From Sporosarcina ureae (GTDB lineage: Bacteria > Bacillota > Bacilli > Bacillales_A > Planococcaceae): a stretch of DNA of 64,000 nt. Position 1 is the first letter of the stretch. Every line of letters starts with the position of its first letter. A program made the translations under genes and the position numbers. Location of the stretch: positions 2,323,001 through 2,387,000 of the forward strand of contig NZ_CP015109.1 in the NCBI RefSeq assembly GCF_002082015.1, read 5' to 3'. Shown piece by piece: positions 8,758 through 17,008 of the stretch. The notes below the pieces were generated by a model that was not told the origin of the DNA, made no database searches, and saw only the letters and a program-made list of their open reading frames with translations.

Positions 8758-9486
8758 TTACTTTTGGTTTTTTTCTGCATAGACGCCCATAGCCGTACAC
8801 ATAAATTGGGCTAAGCCTTCACCGAATTGATCAATGTTTTGGGTGAAACGCTCGTCGTCTACGTACATTTGACCCAATCCTTTGAATGCCTCTAGAGAGT
8901 AGTTTCCCATTTTGTTTAAAAAATGATACCACTCCCTAATTTTCTCTTGGACCTCTTTGGAATCAGGTGATAGATGGCGAATTGCGGCAAGGTTACGAAA
9001 AACCTCGTTGAATTTTTCCTGATCGAAGGCAGTCATATTTTTCGCTTTCTCATTTGCTTCATCAACTGCTTGATCGCCCCACTTTTCTCTAGCTTCTTGT
9101 TCATATGGGTTATGGCTAAAGTCAAAGCCCTCAAATTTCTCTTGATTTGTCATTTGTATTTCTCCTTTCGCATGTTGAATTGTTTTTTCAATAGTCCCGA
9201 TCATCTGATCAAGCCGTTTCTTTTGTTCCAGAAGCATTTTATGTTGCATTTCAAGCGCTTCTTGTTGATTAAACGATGGACTATCGATAATTTCTTTAAT
9301 CTTCTTTAAAGGGAAGCCGAGTTCTCTAAAAAATAAGATTTGCTGCAGTGTCTCGAGATTCTCGTCAGAATATATACGATAACCAGCATCAGTGTTTTCG
9401 TCGGGAATGAATAATCCAATTTCATTATAATGGTGTAGTGTGCGCACACTAATTCCTACTAACTCAGCAACTTCTTTCACTTTCAT
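8758..9486 (-). CDS. MerR family regulator with TipAS-type domain
   Basis: Transcriptional activator of the Mta/TipA type, 242 residues. An N-terminal winged helix (1-70; VRTLHHYNEIGLF) is followed by a coiled coil (about 75-110) and a C-terminal TipAS-like antibiotic-binding domain (118-240). Family members bend promoters with long spacers and activate multidrug efflux genes or themselves on binding drugs. The promoter just upstream has such a spacer, suggesting autoregulation. The efflux-gene remnant nearby (8221-8376) may once have been its target. Confidence 0.9.
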   Translation of the reverse strand: MKVKEVAELVGISVRTLHHYNEIGLFIPDENTDAGYRIYSDENLETLQQILFFRELGFPLKKIKEIIDSPSFNQQEALEMQHKMLLEQKKRLDQMIGTIEKTIQHAKGEIQMTNQEKFEGFDFSHNPYEQEAREKWGDQAVDEANEKAKNMTAFDQEKFNEVFRNLAAIRHLSPDSKEVQEKIREWYHFLNKMGNYSLEAFKGLGQMYVDDERFTQNIDQFGEGLAQFMCTAMGVYAEKNQK

Positions 9487-9511
9487 CTTGTTTCGCTCCC
9501 TTCACTTAATA

Positions 9512-9542
9512 ACTATAAAGTATCTCGTAACGTGAGAGTCAA
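9512..9542 (-). promoter_or_regulatory. MerR-type promoter with 19-bp spacer
   Basis: Minus strand TTGACT, 19 bases, then TATAGT. The spacer carries the dyad CTCACGTTACGAGA, like Mta/TipA operators. Long spacers are the signature of MerR-family control, so self-activation is likely. Confidence 0.75.
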
Positions 9543-9660
9543 TACTTTTCTAACAAAGGTTTGAAGAAGCATTGCATCAATAAACACATCAAGGGATGGA
9601 TGATTCTATCCTAGCTGGCTAAGTTACAGAAAATATTATTCAAAAAATAGCATGATGTTG

Positions 9661-9699
9661 AGTGATTGGCGCTATGTTTAGCACTAATCACTTTTTTTA
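9661..9699 (+). terminator. rho-independent terminator of unknown partner
   Basis: AGTGATTGGCGCTA pairs with GCACTAATCACT (imperfect) and is followed by seven T. There is no gene directly upstream on this strand; 9543-9660 holds nothing recognisable. Confidence 0.6.
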
Positions 9700-9779
9700 T
9701 TATCGGTATTGGATCGCCTTAGAATTAGACCGTATAAACTTGATGTACATCAAGGTGTAAGCCCGCCAAGTAATTCATA

Positions 9780-9940
9780 CTGAAGCTAGGAGTTACGCAA
9801 TGGAACACTGACGATATCAGAGTCAACGTCAGTTTCACTTCTTATAGTGCAGCAATGAAACGAGGGTGGTACTGCACAGAGAAATCCCGATTCGTTTTGC
9901 CGGATATAGAATCGGACTATTCTCTTAAAGTTATTCATAT
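9780..9940 (+). promoter_or_regulatory. T-box-like leader, apparently orphan
   Basis: AACGAGGGTGGTACTGCA (about 9857) matches the T-box core AANNAGGGTGGNACCGCG with two changes; the TGGT would pair with a tRNA acceptor end having an A discriminator. ACTGACG/CGTCAGT (9807-9833) resembles stem III. Afterwards AGAGAAATCCCGATTC pairs with GAATCGGACTATTCTCT as a terminator-like stem. The genes downstream are a heme-copper enzyme, not an amino-acid gene. The remaining 9941-10192 holds only a short hydrophobic open stretch. Confidence 0.55.
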
Positions 9941-10192
9941 ATAACGAGATAGGTCTAAAAATAAACAGAATTATCACCGGAATTATTGGAATATTCCTAG
10001 TTGTCATGTCGTGTTCATACTTTTATCTATAGTAACTTGCCTTTACGTAAAGTAGAGAGAATGTGTGAAGTGAAATGAACGAGGCTGGTTTTATTGAATG
10101 GACAATAGCATTACCGTTCGTCACTCATAGAGTGGGTGACACAGACCTGCTTTATGTATGCGGTTCAATTACTTACAAAGAGGGGGGATCGT

Positions 10193-10345
10193 ATGAAAAA
10201 CTCACCGGGCAACGAAGTGAACAAAGAGGAAGTAGTGGATGAGGGTTCATTCAGAAATGCTATGTATGCTTCCATCTTATTCGTTGGAGGCGGAATCGTT
10301 ATTTTTTGGTTGATATTATTTATTTTCTTTTCAGTAAGACTATAA
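10193..10345 (+). CDS. ba3-type heme-copper enzyme small subunit (IIa)
   Basis: 50 residues: a polar N terminus, then one membrane helix (about 23-47), as in subunit IIa of ba3-type oxidases, which replaces the second helix missing from subunit II. The ATG at 10193 follows GAGGGGGG; the frame is open further upstream but without a ribosome binding site. It is the first gene of a tight three-gene operon (12 bp to the next). Confidence 0.75.
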   Translation: MKNSPGNEVNKEEVVDEGSFRNAMYASILFVGGGIVIFWLILFIFFSVRL

Positions 10346-10357
10346 GGAGGTATTTCC

Positions 10358-10825
10358 ATGAACATGCATCGATATGAAAAAATCTGGCTATTTTTAGCTG
10401 CTTCCATGTTGGTCATCGCTGTAGTCTATAGTGGCGTTCAGACCTTTGCGTTAGGTCAAGGCCCACCCAGTGGTGTCGGTATGATTGATCCAGAAAAAGT
10501 AGAAGAGACGGCGCCATTTGATAATCCGGGGACTTTTCAAATTAGTGAGAATGAATATGAAGTTGTCATGATCTTACGGGCTTTTTCATTTGAACCGAAT
10601 GTAATTGAAATACCTGCTGGCGCAACTGTTCATTTTAAAATGACTTCTACAGATGTAATGCACGGTTTTCAAGTCATCGGCACCAATTTAAATGCGATGA
10701 TCATGCCAGGACATATTCAAGAAGCGAAACAAACATTTAAGAAGCCTGGCGAGTATTTAGTCGTATGTAATGAATATTGTGGTGTAGGTCATCAATTAAT
10801 GAGCATGAAAATCATAGTGAAATAG
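10358..10825 (+). CDS. ba3-type heme-copper enzyme subunit II (CuA)
   Basis: 155 residues: one N-terminal membrane helix (9-30) and an extracytoplasmic cupredoxin domain that takes electrons from cytochrome c. All CuA ligands are present: His 102 (MHGFQV), Cys 137, Glu 139, Cys 141, His 145 and Met 148 in CNEYCGVGHQLM. There is one transmembrane helix instead of two, as in ba3 enzymes, complemented by the small subunit upstream. The ribosome binding site AAGGAGG is well placed. It ends 12 bp before subunit I. Confidence 0.93.
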   Translation: MNMHRYEKIWLFLAASMLVIAVVYSGVQTFALGQGPPSGVGMIDPEKVEETAPFDNPGTFQISENEYEVVMILRAFSFEPNVIEIPAGATVHFKMTSTDVMHGFQVIGTNLNAMIMPGHIQEAKQTFKKPGEYLVVCNEYCGVGHQLMSMKIIVK

Positions 10826-10837
10826 GAGGTGAATGAA

Positions 10838-12511
10838 ATGGAAGCGATTGAAAAGCAAAGTAGTAAAATTAGTAAATTGTCAGGGGGAAATAGATTAGAT
10901 TCACGTCTGACATTAACGTATTTCTCCATAGCTTTCGTCACGTTATTGATAGGTGGACTTTTAGGTTTACTTCAAGGGCTTAATCGTGCGGGATTGCTCG
11001 AACTACCTACAAACTTTAATTATTATCAAGTCTTGACGGCGCATGGTATTTTATTAGTTTTAGTATTCTCTGTATTGTTCGTCATTGCGTATTTTTACTC
11101 GGTACTTTCTCATACGATGGATGGATTATTTCCAGTCGTCAGAAAGATGGGCTGGATTTCCCTGATCACTATGCTCGTAGGGGTAGTATTGGTCATTACG
11201 AACGTCGTCATGGGTAACGCCTCTGTCATGTACACATTTTATCCGCCGATGAAGGCATCCCCTTGGTTCTATGTTGGGTTATTCATTGTCGTGGCAGGCA
11301 TCTGGATTGCTGCGTTTGGCGGATTTACTCAAATCGCCAAGTGGAGAAAGAGACACCGTGGCCAACATATACCGTTACTCGCATTCTTTGCGATGGGTGT
11401 TTTCATCCTGTTATTCTTCGGAAGTCTAGGTGTAACAGCAGAAGTGTTAATGCTTATACCGTGGGCGTTTGGTTGGACCGAAACGATTAATGTAATGCTT
11501 AGTAGAACATTATTTTGGAGCTTCGGACATACATTTGTAAACATTTGGTACTTAACCGCAGTTTCCTTATGGTATGTAGTCGTGCCGAAAGTAATTGGCG
11601 GTCGATTATTCAGTGATACATTAACGAGAGTAGTTGTCATACTGTTAGTCGTCTCGAATATTCCAGGCGGTTTCCACCACCAAATTGTGGACCCAGGCAT
11701 GTCAGAAGGAATTAAACTCACACATGCGCTGATGAGCATGGTGATCGGCTTCCCGTCCTTAATGACAGCATTTGCGATGTTCTTCGTATTCGCTCGTGTG
11801 GGCAAGAAGAAAGGTGCGAAAGGAGTATTCGGCTGGATTAAAAAGATGCCTTGGGGAGACGTTCGTTTCCTAGCTCCGATGATTGCAATGATTTTCTTCA
11901 TTCCAGGCGGAGCTGGCGGTATTGCACAAAATGCGAACCAATTGAATCAAGTCGTGCATAACTCGCTGTGGGTTGTAGGCCATTTCCATATCACTGTCGG
12001 TGTGACAGCCGTGTTGACCTTCTTCGGTGCGATGTATTGGTTAATACCTTACTTATCCAAGCGGACACTTACTCCCGCCATGAATAAATTGGGTGTAATT
12101 CAAACATTGATTTGGACTATTGGAATGGTCTTCATGGCCGGTGGAATGCACACGGTAGGACTTCTAGGTGCTCCACGAAGAACGTCTTACACAACGTATG
12201 GCGATAGTGCAACCGCTGCAAGTTGGGACCCGTACTTACTTTTATTAGCGGTAGGAGGCGTATTATTAACGATAGGTCTCGTGCTGATTGTCTACATCGT
12301 CTTCAATCTCATGTTCTTCGCGCCAAAAGGAACTACAGAATTTCCTATTGCACAAGGTGAAGACAATGCAAGTGAGACACCGAAGTGGACAGAGCGTTGG
12401 AGTGTATGGATTATCATCATGCTGTTCATCGTCGCGTTCGGTTACGTTTTCCCTCTAGTGGATATGATTCAAAATGCACCACCGGGATCACCGCCATTCA
12501 TTACTTGGTAA
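10838..12511 (+). CDS. ba3-type heme-copper oxidase or NO reductase subunit I
   Basis: Polytopic catalytic subunit, 557 residues. ATG 10838 is chosen because AGGAGG overlaps the earlier GTG. The heme and CuB histidines are in place: His 69 (TAHG), His 231 (FGH), His 280/281 (FHH), and His 374, 382 and 384 (VVHNS..GHFH). In ba3 oxidases the CuB histidine starts HPxxY, whose Tyr cross-links to it and is needed to split O2. Here it reads HTFVN, with Asn 235 in place of Tyr. Divergent B-family NO reductases (CuANOR, sNOR/bNOR types) lack that Tyr, so NO reduction is a real alternative. A terminator follows. Confidence 0.9.
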   Translation: MEAIEKQSSKISKLSGGNRLDSRLTLTYFSIAFVTLLIGGLLGLLQGLNRAGLLELPTNFNYYQVLTAHGILLVLVFSVLFVIAYFYSVLSHTMDGLFPVVRKMGWISLITMLVGVVLVITNVVMGNASVMYTFYPPMKASPWFYVGLFIVVAGIWIAAFGGFTQIAKWRKRHRGQHIPLLAFFAMGVFILLFFGSLGVTAEVLMLIPWAFGWTETINVMLSRTLFWSFGHTFVNIWYLTAVSLWYVVVPKVIGGRLFSDTLTRVVVILLVVSNIPGGFHHQIVDPGMSEGIKLTHALMSMVIGFPSLMTAFAMFFVFARVGKKKGAKGVFGWIKKMPWGDVRFLAPMIAMIFFIPGGAGGIAQNANQLNQVVHNSLWVVGHFHITVGVTAVLTFFGAMYWLIPYLSKRTLTPAMNKLGVIQTLIWTIGMVFMAGGMHTVGLLGAPRRTSYTTYGDSATAASWDPYLLLLAVGGVLLTIGLVLIVYIVFNLMFFAPKGTTEFPIAQGEDNASETPKWTERWSVWIIIMLFIVAFGYVFPLVDMIQNAPPGSPPFITW

Positions 12512-12574
12512 TTGCTAGTGGTGTCCAGCATCAGTCGATATAAACACTTCATAATAAATTGTAAAAACATAGTG

Positions 12575-12609
12575 AAATCCCACCAAGTCATAATTGGTGG
12601 GATTTTTTC
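12575..12609 (+). terminator. terminator of the heme-copper operon
   Basis: AAATCCCACCAA pairs with TTGGTGGGATTT, then TTTTTT. It lies 64 bp after the subunit I stop. Confidence 0.85.
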
Positions 12610-12699
12610 ATAGAGTCAAAACCGGGGTGTTGCAGAATGGTTTCAACTGTTTGGAAGGTCGAATCTTATAATATTCATGCCTACATCTACTGAGCTTAG

Positions 12700-12745
12700 T
12701 TGATATATCATTTTATTTAAAAGTATACTTGACGAATAGGAATTA
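12700..12745 (+). promoter_or_regulatory. tcyP promoter with CymR-like box
   Basis: TTGATA (12700), 18 bases, TATACT (12724). Bases 12719-12745 fit the 27-bp CymR motif ending in ATMGGAATTW, with two mismatches in the left part. The box overlaps the -10, so CymR would repress when cysteine is plentiful, as known for tcyP in Bacillus subtilis. Confidence 0.6.
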
Positions 12746-12793
12746 AAGGGATAAAGTAAAATCTACAATACTATGAAGACAGAGGGGTGCGGA

Positions 12794-14188
12794 ATGATGA
12801 ATACTTTTTTACTTATTGTGAACATTGCGGGATTGTTATTGCTTGTCGGCCTATTATATAGAATGAATCGTAAAAAGGTATCCTTTTCAAAACGCGTGTT
12901 TACAGGGCTTGGGCTCGGAATTGGTTACGGACTTATTTTGCATTTTGCCTATGGAACAGAGTCAGAGATCCTCAAGCAGTCGATGCCATGGTTTAACCTA
13001 ATCGGTAGCGGCTATGTTAAATTACTGCAAATGATTGTTATGCCACTTGTTTTTATTTCGATCTTAGCGGCTTTTACGAAAGTGACGATCGGGAAAAACT
13101 TTGGGAAAATGGCGGCTACGATTTTAGGTATGCTCGTCGGTACGACAGCGATTGCTGCCATTGTGGGGATTTCTGTTACGCTTCTATTTGGACTGGACGC
13201 TTCTGAAATCGTACAAGGGGAAGCAGAAGCGGCACGTGGGCTTTCTTTGGAAGAGAACTTGGAAACTGTAGCCGATGTTTCATTACCTGAAAAGCTCATC
13301 GATTTATTGCCTGCTAATCCTTTCCTAGATTTTACAGGTGCACGTCCAACTTCAACGATTGGCGTCGTGATTTTTGCGGCATTCCTCGGGTTTGCCTACT
13401 TAGCGATTACCAGAAGGGATGAAGAAAACGCGGTCACGGTGAAAAAAGGAATTGACGCGATTTACGCGTTGATCATGGGTGTGGTAAGAATCGTTCTACG
13501 TTTGACGCCATATGGTATTTTGGCGATTATCGCGCGAACTGTTGCGACGTCTGATTTTATGGCGATTTACAGTCTCGGGAAGTTTGTCCTTGCTTCTTAT
13601 ATCGCCTTACTGGTGATGTTCGGCATTCACTTGCTCATTATTACATTGTCCGGATTGAATCCGGTGACGTATGTGAAGAAAGCAGGGGAAGCGTTGATAT
13701 TTGCTTTCACATCCCGCTCAAGTGCAGGAACGCTACCGTTAACGATTCATGCCCAAACGAACCGCTTGGGTGTACCTGAAGGAATTGCCAACTTTTCGGG
13801 TTCATTTGGTTTATCCATCGGGCAAAATGGCTGTGCTGGAATCTACCCAGCGATGCTTGCTGTCATGATTGCTCCATCGGTTGGTATCAATCCACTGGAC
13901 CCAACATTTTTAGTAACATTAATTGCAATCGTGGCGGTTAGTTCATTTGGTGTAGCAGGTGTTGGGGGAGGCGCGACATTTGCCGCAATTCTAGTCTTGT
14001 CGGCACTCAATCTTCCTGTCGCACTCGCAGGGTTATTGATTTCTGTTGAACCACTGATTGACATGGGCCGAACTGCAGTAAACGTCAGTGGCTCGATGAC
14101 AGCAGGTGTCACAACAGCCCGCGTAACGGGTGAACTGGACACGGATATGTATAATGAATCACTTGAAAAACAAACAGCAGAAGCATAA
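12794..14188 (+). CDS. tcyP: L-cystine symporter
   Basis: Sodium or proton coupled cystine importer of the DAACS family, 464 residues. The ATG at 12794 is 6 bases after AGAGGGG; an earlier ATG at 12773 lacks a site. About 8 helices plus the two re-entrant hairpins are indicated: the serine-rich TSRSSAGTLP, SIGQNGCAGIYPAM, and the terminal EPLIDMGRTAVNVSGSM. The sequence follows B. subtilis TcyP closely along its whole length. It is a single gene with its own promoter and terminator; the upstream box suggests control by cysteine supply. Confidence 0.93.
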   Translation: MMNTFLLIVNIAGLLLLVGLLYRMNRKKVSFSKRVFTGLGLGIGYGLILHFAYGTESEILKQSMPWFNLIGSGYVKLLQMIVMPLVFISILAAFTKVTIGKNFGKMAATILGMLVGTTAIAAIVGISVTLLFGLDASEIVQGEAEAARGLSLEENLETVADVSLPEKLIDLLPANPFLDFTGARPTSTIGVVIFAAFLGFAYLAITRRDEENAVTVKKGIDAIYALIMGVVRIVLRLTPYGILAIIARTVATSDFMAIYSLGKFVLASYIALLVMFGIHLLIITLSGLNPVTYVKKAGEALIFAFTSRSSAGTLPLTIHAQTNRLGVPEGIANFSGSFGLSIGQNGCAGIYPAMLAVMIAPSVGINPLDPTFLVTLIAIVAVSSFGVAGVGGGATFAAILVLSALNLPVALAGLLISVEPLIDMGRTAVNVSGSMTAGVTTARVTGELDTDMYNESLEKQTAEA

Positions 14189-14198
14189 GTTTTAAGAC

Positions 14199-14238
14199 AT
14201 CCCGCAGGAGACAACATGGTCTTCTGCGGGATTTTTTT
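14199..14238 (+). terminator. terminator of tcyP
   Basis: ATCCCGCAGGAGAC pairs with GTCTTCTGCGGGAT, followed by a run of T. Confidence 0.9.
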
Positions 14239-14474
14239 AATAGAATGAATATCCGATTAGAATGTCAAGAGGCACCGGATTAAACCGTCTCATTTGATTT
14301 TTCTGAAAACATTTGGATAATTCTGCTATACTAATAAAAGGGTAAGAGTAGGTTCATGGTTCCACAGTTGATTCATACAGGCGGAATCCTGCAGTTAGGA
14401 AATTCAACGGCTGTTTTGATACGTGAAGTAAGTGATTTGTCATAAAAAACAAGCAAACAAAGGGGTAGATCATA

Positions 14475-14930
14475 ATGAAGAAGAAAATTGATGAGCACCA
14501 GATTCATGAAGAGTACTATGAAGAAATTCTTGAGCAAGTGAAAAACGATCCATACGCTAAATCATTAGGCATTGAGTTAACGAAATTTGACGCTGGCGTT
14601 GCAGAGGCAACGGTGGAAGTGCAAAGTCATATGGTGAATGCGTTTGGCACGGTTCATGGAGCGGTTATTTATGCGTTAGCAGACCATGCCTTTTCTGTAG
14701 CTTGTAATGCCTATGGCAAAACGTCAGTGGGATTAAGTACAACGATTCAATTTATGGAACCAGCCAAGCCGGGGGACAAGTTAGTAGCCGTTGTAAAAGA
14801 AGTTAAACGAAACTTTCGCACAGGGTTCTACAGAGTGGAAGTTTTTCATGAAAAAAGTTTGATAGCGACGATGGAGGCAATGTCTTACAGTAAGAGTCAT
14901 TACTTTATTGAACTTGAGGACCAAGATTAA
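14475..14930 (+). CDS. PaaI-like hotdog thioesterase
   Basis: 151 residues, probably a cytosolic acyl-CoA thioesterase. The hotdog motif NAFGTVHGAVIYALAD (around 57-72) contains the conserved HG and the catalytic-helix Asp of the PaaI family. A long charged N-terminal helix precedes it. Aromatic CoA esters are typical substrates of the family, but none can be assigned here. The ribosome binding site AAAGGGG is present. It stands alone; a second thioesterase of the family lies at 40733. Confidence 0.85.
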   Translation: MKKKIDEHQIHEEYYEEILEQVKNDPYAKSLGIELTKFDAGVAEATVEVQSHMVNAFGTVHGAVIYALADHAFSVACNAYGKTSVGLSTTIQFMEPAKPGDKLVAVVKEVKRNFRTGFYRVEVFHEKSLIATMEAMSYSKSHYFIELEDQD

Positions 14931-15020
14931 CTGCGTAGCCCGAAGATTATAGAATCAGGGAAGTCCTTTATTTATCGAATGGCCCAAATTAATGAATAGT
15001 TATCAGAAAGGTGATTGACT

Positions 15021-15224
15021 ATGAAAATATATCTGAAAGAAAGATATACATCTTATATAAGTATCACTTTTGGTTTATTAATTGGTTTTATAATTGTTAC
15101 ATTTTTATCCGATAAACCTGATTATAAAGCTGGTGTTGTCGCCATTTTAATTGGATTAATAATCGGAGAGTTACTTTTTTACTTAAGATGGTCAATACGC
15201 CAAAAAAGGGAACGAGACATTTAA
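15021..15224 (+). CDS. small two-helix membrane protein
   Basis: 67 residues from the ATG at 15021, 7 bases after AAAGGTG (an upstream TTG is less likely). There are two hydrophobic helices (13-29 and 38-57) and a basic tail RWSIRQKRERDI. The family is not recognised. A boundary repeat begins immediately after its stop, so it is another cassette-like unit. Confidence 0.65.
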   Translation: MKIYLKERYTSYISITFGLLIGFIIVTFLSDKPDYKAGVVAILIGLIIGELLFYLRWSIRQKRERDI

Positions 15225-15226
15225 AT

Positions 15227-15281
15227 AAACGGGCGTTTTTCTTGAAGAAAATCAGCGCTCACTTTTCATAATCGGCCCATT
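15227..15281 (+). repeat. cassette-boundary hairpin repeat
   Basis: AAACGGGCGTTTTTCTTGAAGA, then AGCGCTC, then ATAATCGGCCCATTTT. It starts 3 bases after the preceding stop. Confidence 0.7.
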
Positions 15282-15323
15282 TTGTCGCACAACCTTTTTT
15301 GAACAACAGGGAGGAATAATTAT

Positions 15324-16592
15324 ATGAAACTGAAGAATGTAACATTTCTAAACAACGATATGAAATTTGAAACACGTGATTTTTCAATAAAAAATAACAC
15401 AATAAGTTTTGATTTAGATGACGGAGATAAAGAGATTTTAATGGATTGCAAGGATTATTTGGTGCTTCCAGGACTTTTTAACGCTCATTTTCACAGCTAC
15501 TCGCCTTTAACTAAAGGATTAATGCAAGAAATGGCTCTTCAAGACTGGTGCAATGATTCAGAGCAAGGAAAAATACAACAAATATTATTTGATTACTTGG
15601 AAAATGAAATTTCAGAAAGAGATTTTGGATACATTGCTCAAAAGAGCTATATTGATATGGTCAAAAATGGGGTTACTTTTGTAAGTGACTCAGATCCACA
15701 ATCACCCCAGAAACTAAGTGATGTAATGAATGAGATTGGAATACGAGGAATGGTTGATACATACGAGGAAATTGGATCTTATAATAATAAGACAGAGGGA
15801 AACATTTTATTTGGAACCCATTTACTAGAGGAAGAAGATATGACAAATGATGAATTGCTTAATTTGAAAAAAGTGAAAGATAAATATAATGCTATTATGA
15901 TGACGCACTGTTTAGAGAATGAGTGGAGACTTAATATAGTTAAATCTAAATTCGGTAAATCAAGTATCGAACTTTATAATGAAATGGATTTACTTGATGA
16001 TAAAACAGTTCTTTTTCACGGTGTTTATATGTCAGAAGAGGATATTGAATTGGTAGCAAAACATAAAAGCTCTGTTGTTCATTGTCCTCTTTCAAACTTG
16101 GATACAGGCGCAGGAGTTGCAGATGTTAATGCTATGCTTGAGAAAGGTGTGAATGTTTGTTTGGGTACTGATTACGCTCACACAAATGTATGGGAGTTAA
16201 TGAGGTTAACGTATTACTTATTAAAAATAAATAATCCTGTTAACAAATACTCTGCCGAAGAAATCTTTAGAATGGCAACTGTCAATGGTGCAAGGGCATA
16301 TAAATTACAGGATGAGATAGGTCAAATTAAAGATGGTTATAAAGCAGATTTAATTTTTATTAAAAAAGATGATTCAGACCTAGAGCCATTGCTAAATAAA
16401 GAAAAATTTTCAACTTATCTCTATAACTTATTGTTTTATAGTAAAGCTGATTCGGTTCAGCACGTAATGATTGATGGCAAGTGGATTATGAAAGATAGGA
16501 AACTGGAAACGGTTGACGAAGAAAAGGTTGTAAGTAGATACAATCAAATTGCAGATGGTTTTTTGCACTATTTAAAAGAACGAGCCTATTGA
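15324..16592 (+). CDS. amidohydrolase family protein (deaminase/chlorohydrolase-like)
   Basis: 422 residues, metal-dependent hydrolase of the TIM-barrel amidohydrolase superfamily. The metal motif HFH (His 55/57) follows LPGLFNA. Further ligands or active-site residues are visible in MMTHCLENE, FHGVYMSEEDI, VVHCPLSN and LGTDYAHTN, and the C-terminal KAGD-like segment reads DGYKADLIFI. This arrangement matches the guanine deaminase/atrazine-hydrolase/SsnA branch, which usually deaminates or dehalogenates heterocycles. The substrate is unknown. Very AT-rich, between two boundary repeats: a single-gene cassette, probably laterally acquired. Confidence 0.88.
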   Translation: MKLKNVTFLNNDMKFETRDFSIKNNTISFDLDDGDKEILMDCKDYLVLPGLFNAHFHSYSPLTKGLMQEMALQDWCNDSEQGKIQQILFDYLENEISERDFGYIAQKSYIDMVKNGVTFVSDSDPQSPQKLSDVMNEIGIRGMVDTYEEIGSYNNKTEGNILFGTHLLEEEDMTNDELLNLKKVKDKYNAIMMTHCLENEWRLNIVKSKFGKSSIELYNEMDLLDDKTVLFHGVYMSEEDIELVAKHKSSVVHCPLSNLDTGAGVADVNAMLEKGVNVCLGTDYAHTNVWELMRLTYYLLKINNPVNKYSAEEIFRMATVNGARAYKLQDEIGQIKDGYKADLIFIKKDDSDLEPLLNKEKFSTYLYNLLFYSKADSVQHVMIDGKWIMKDRKLETVDEEKVVSRYNQIADGFLHYLKERAY

Positions 16593-16593
16593 A

Positions 16594-16651
16594 TTAACGG
16601 GGGCGATTCTTGTATAAGGGATCTGCACCCTTTTCAGTAATAGGGCCATTT
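16594..16651 (+). repeat. cassette-boundary hairpin repeat
   Basis: TTAACGGGGGCGATTCTTGT, then AAGGGATCTGCACCC, then AATAGGGCCATTT. It begins directly after the amidohydrolase stop. Confidence 0.75.
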
Positions 16652-16691
16652 AGTGGAACTTTGGTAATTCGATGAAAGGGGTGACTAAACT

Positions 16692-16904
16692 ATGAAAATT
16701 AAAAGGTTGGCGCCAATGCAAAGATTGGCGATTATAATTTCAACTTTGATGGTTGTTGGAGGCTTTTTAATAGTATCGCAAATGTATTTCACTTATAGCG
16801 AAAATCGTGCAATGTCCAATGGTTGTTACGACAGGGGTGGTTTCCCCACGGTTGAAAAATCAGGGCTAAGTATAAGTTATTTTGATTGCAATATGAACCC
16901 ATAA
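16692..16904 (+). CDS. hypothetical protein with one membrane helix
   Basis: 70 residues. A basic N terminus, one hydrophobic helix (about 11-31) and a short outside domain with Cys 45 and Cys 66 (NGCYDRGGF and YFDCNMN), which could form a disulfide. No family is recognised. The ribosome binding site AAAGGGGTG is present. A boundary repeat follows the stop within 10 bp. Confidence 0.65.
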   Translation: MKIKRLAPMQRLAIIISTLMVVGGFLIVSQMYFTYSENRAMSNGCYDRGGFPTVEKSGLSISYFDCNMNP

Positions 16905-16909
16905 TTCCA

Positions 16910-16960
16910 GAATAGGGCGCAGTTGTTGTATAAAAACTTTGCTTCAATCTGGCCATCGAT
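16910..16960 (+). repeat. cassette-boundary repeat
   Basis: AGAATAGGGCGCAGTTGTTG, AAACTTTGC, AATCTGGCCATC. Both ends are recognisable. Confidence 0.65.
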
Positions 16961-17008
16961 TGACTTGAAACTAGAAGGAAGCAATTTGAAGGGGTGCGTA
17001 ATTTAACA

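Noticed and set aside
10136-10192. Upstream extension of the subunit IIa reading frame
   Set aside because: The only well-placed ribosome binding site is before 10193 and the extra residues do not fit the family.
14239-14474. A riboswitch or leader before the thioesterase gene
   Set aside because: The region has a GGTTCCACAG...CTGCAGTTAGGAA stretch with some pairing, but nothing matches a known class and no terminator is present.
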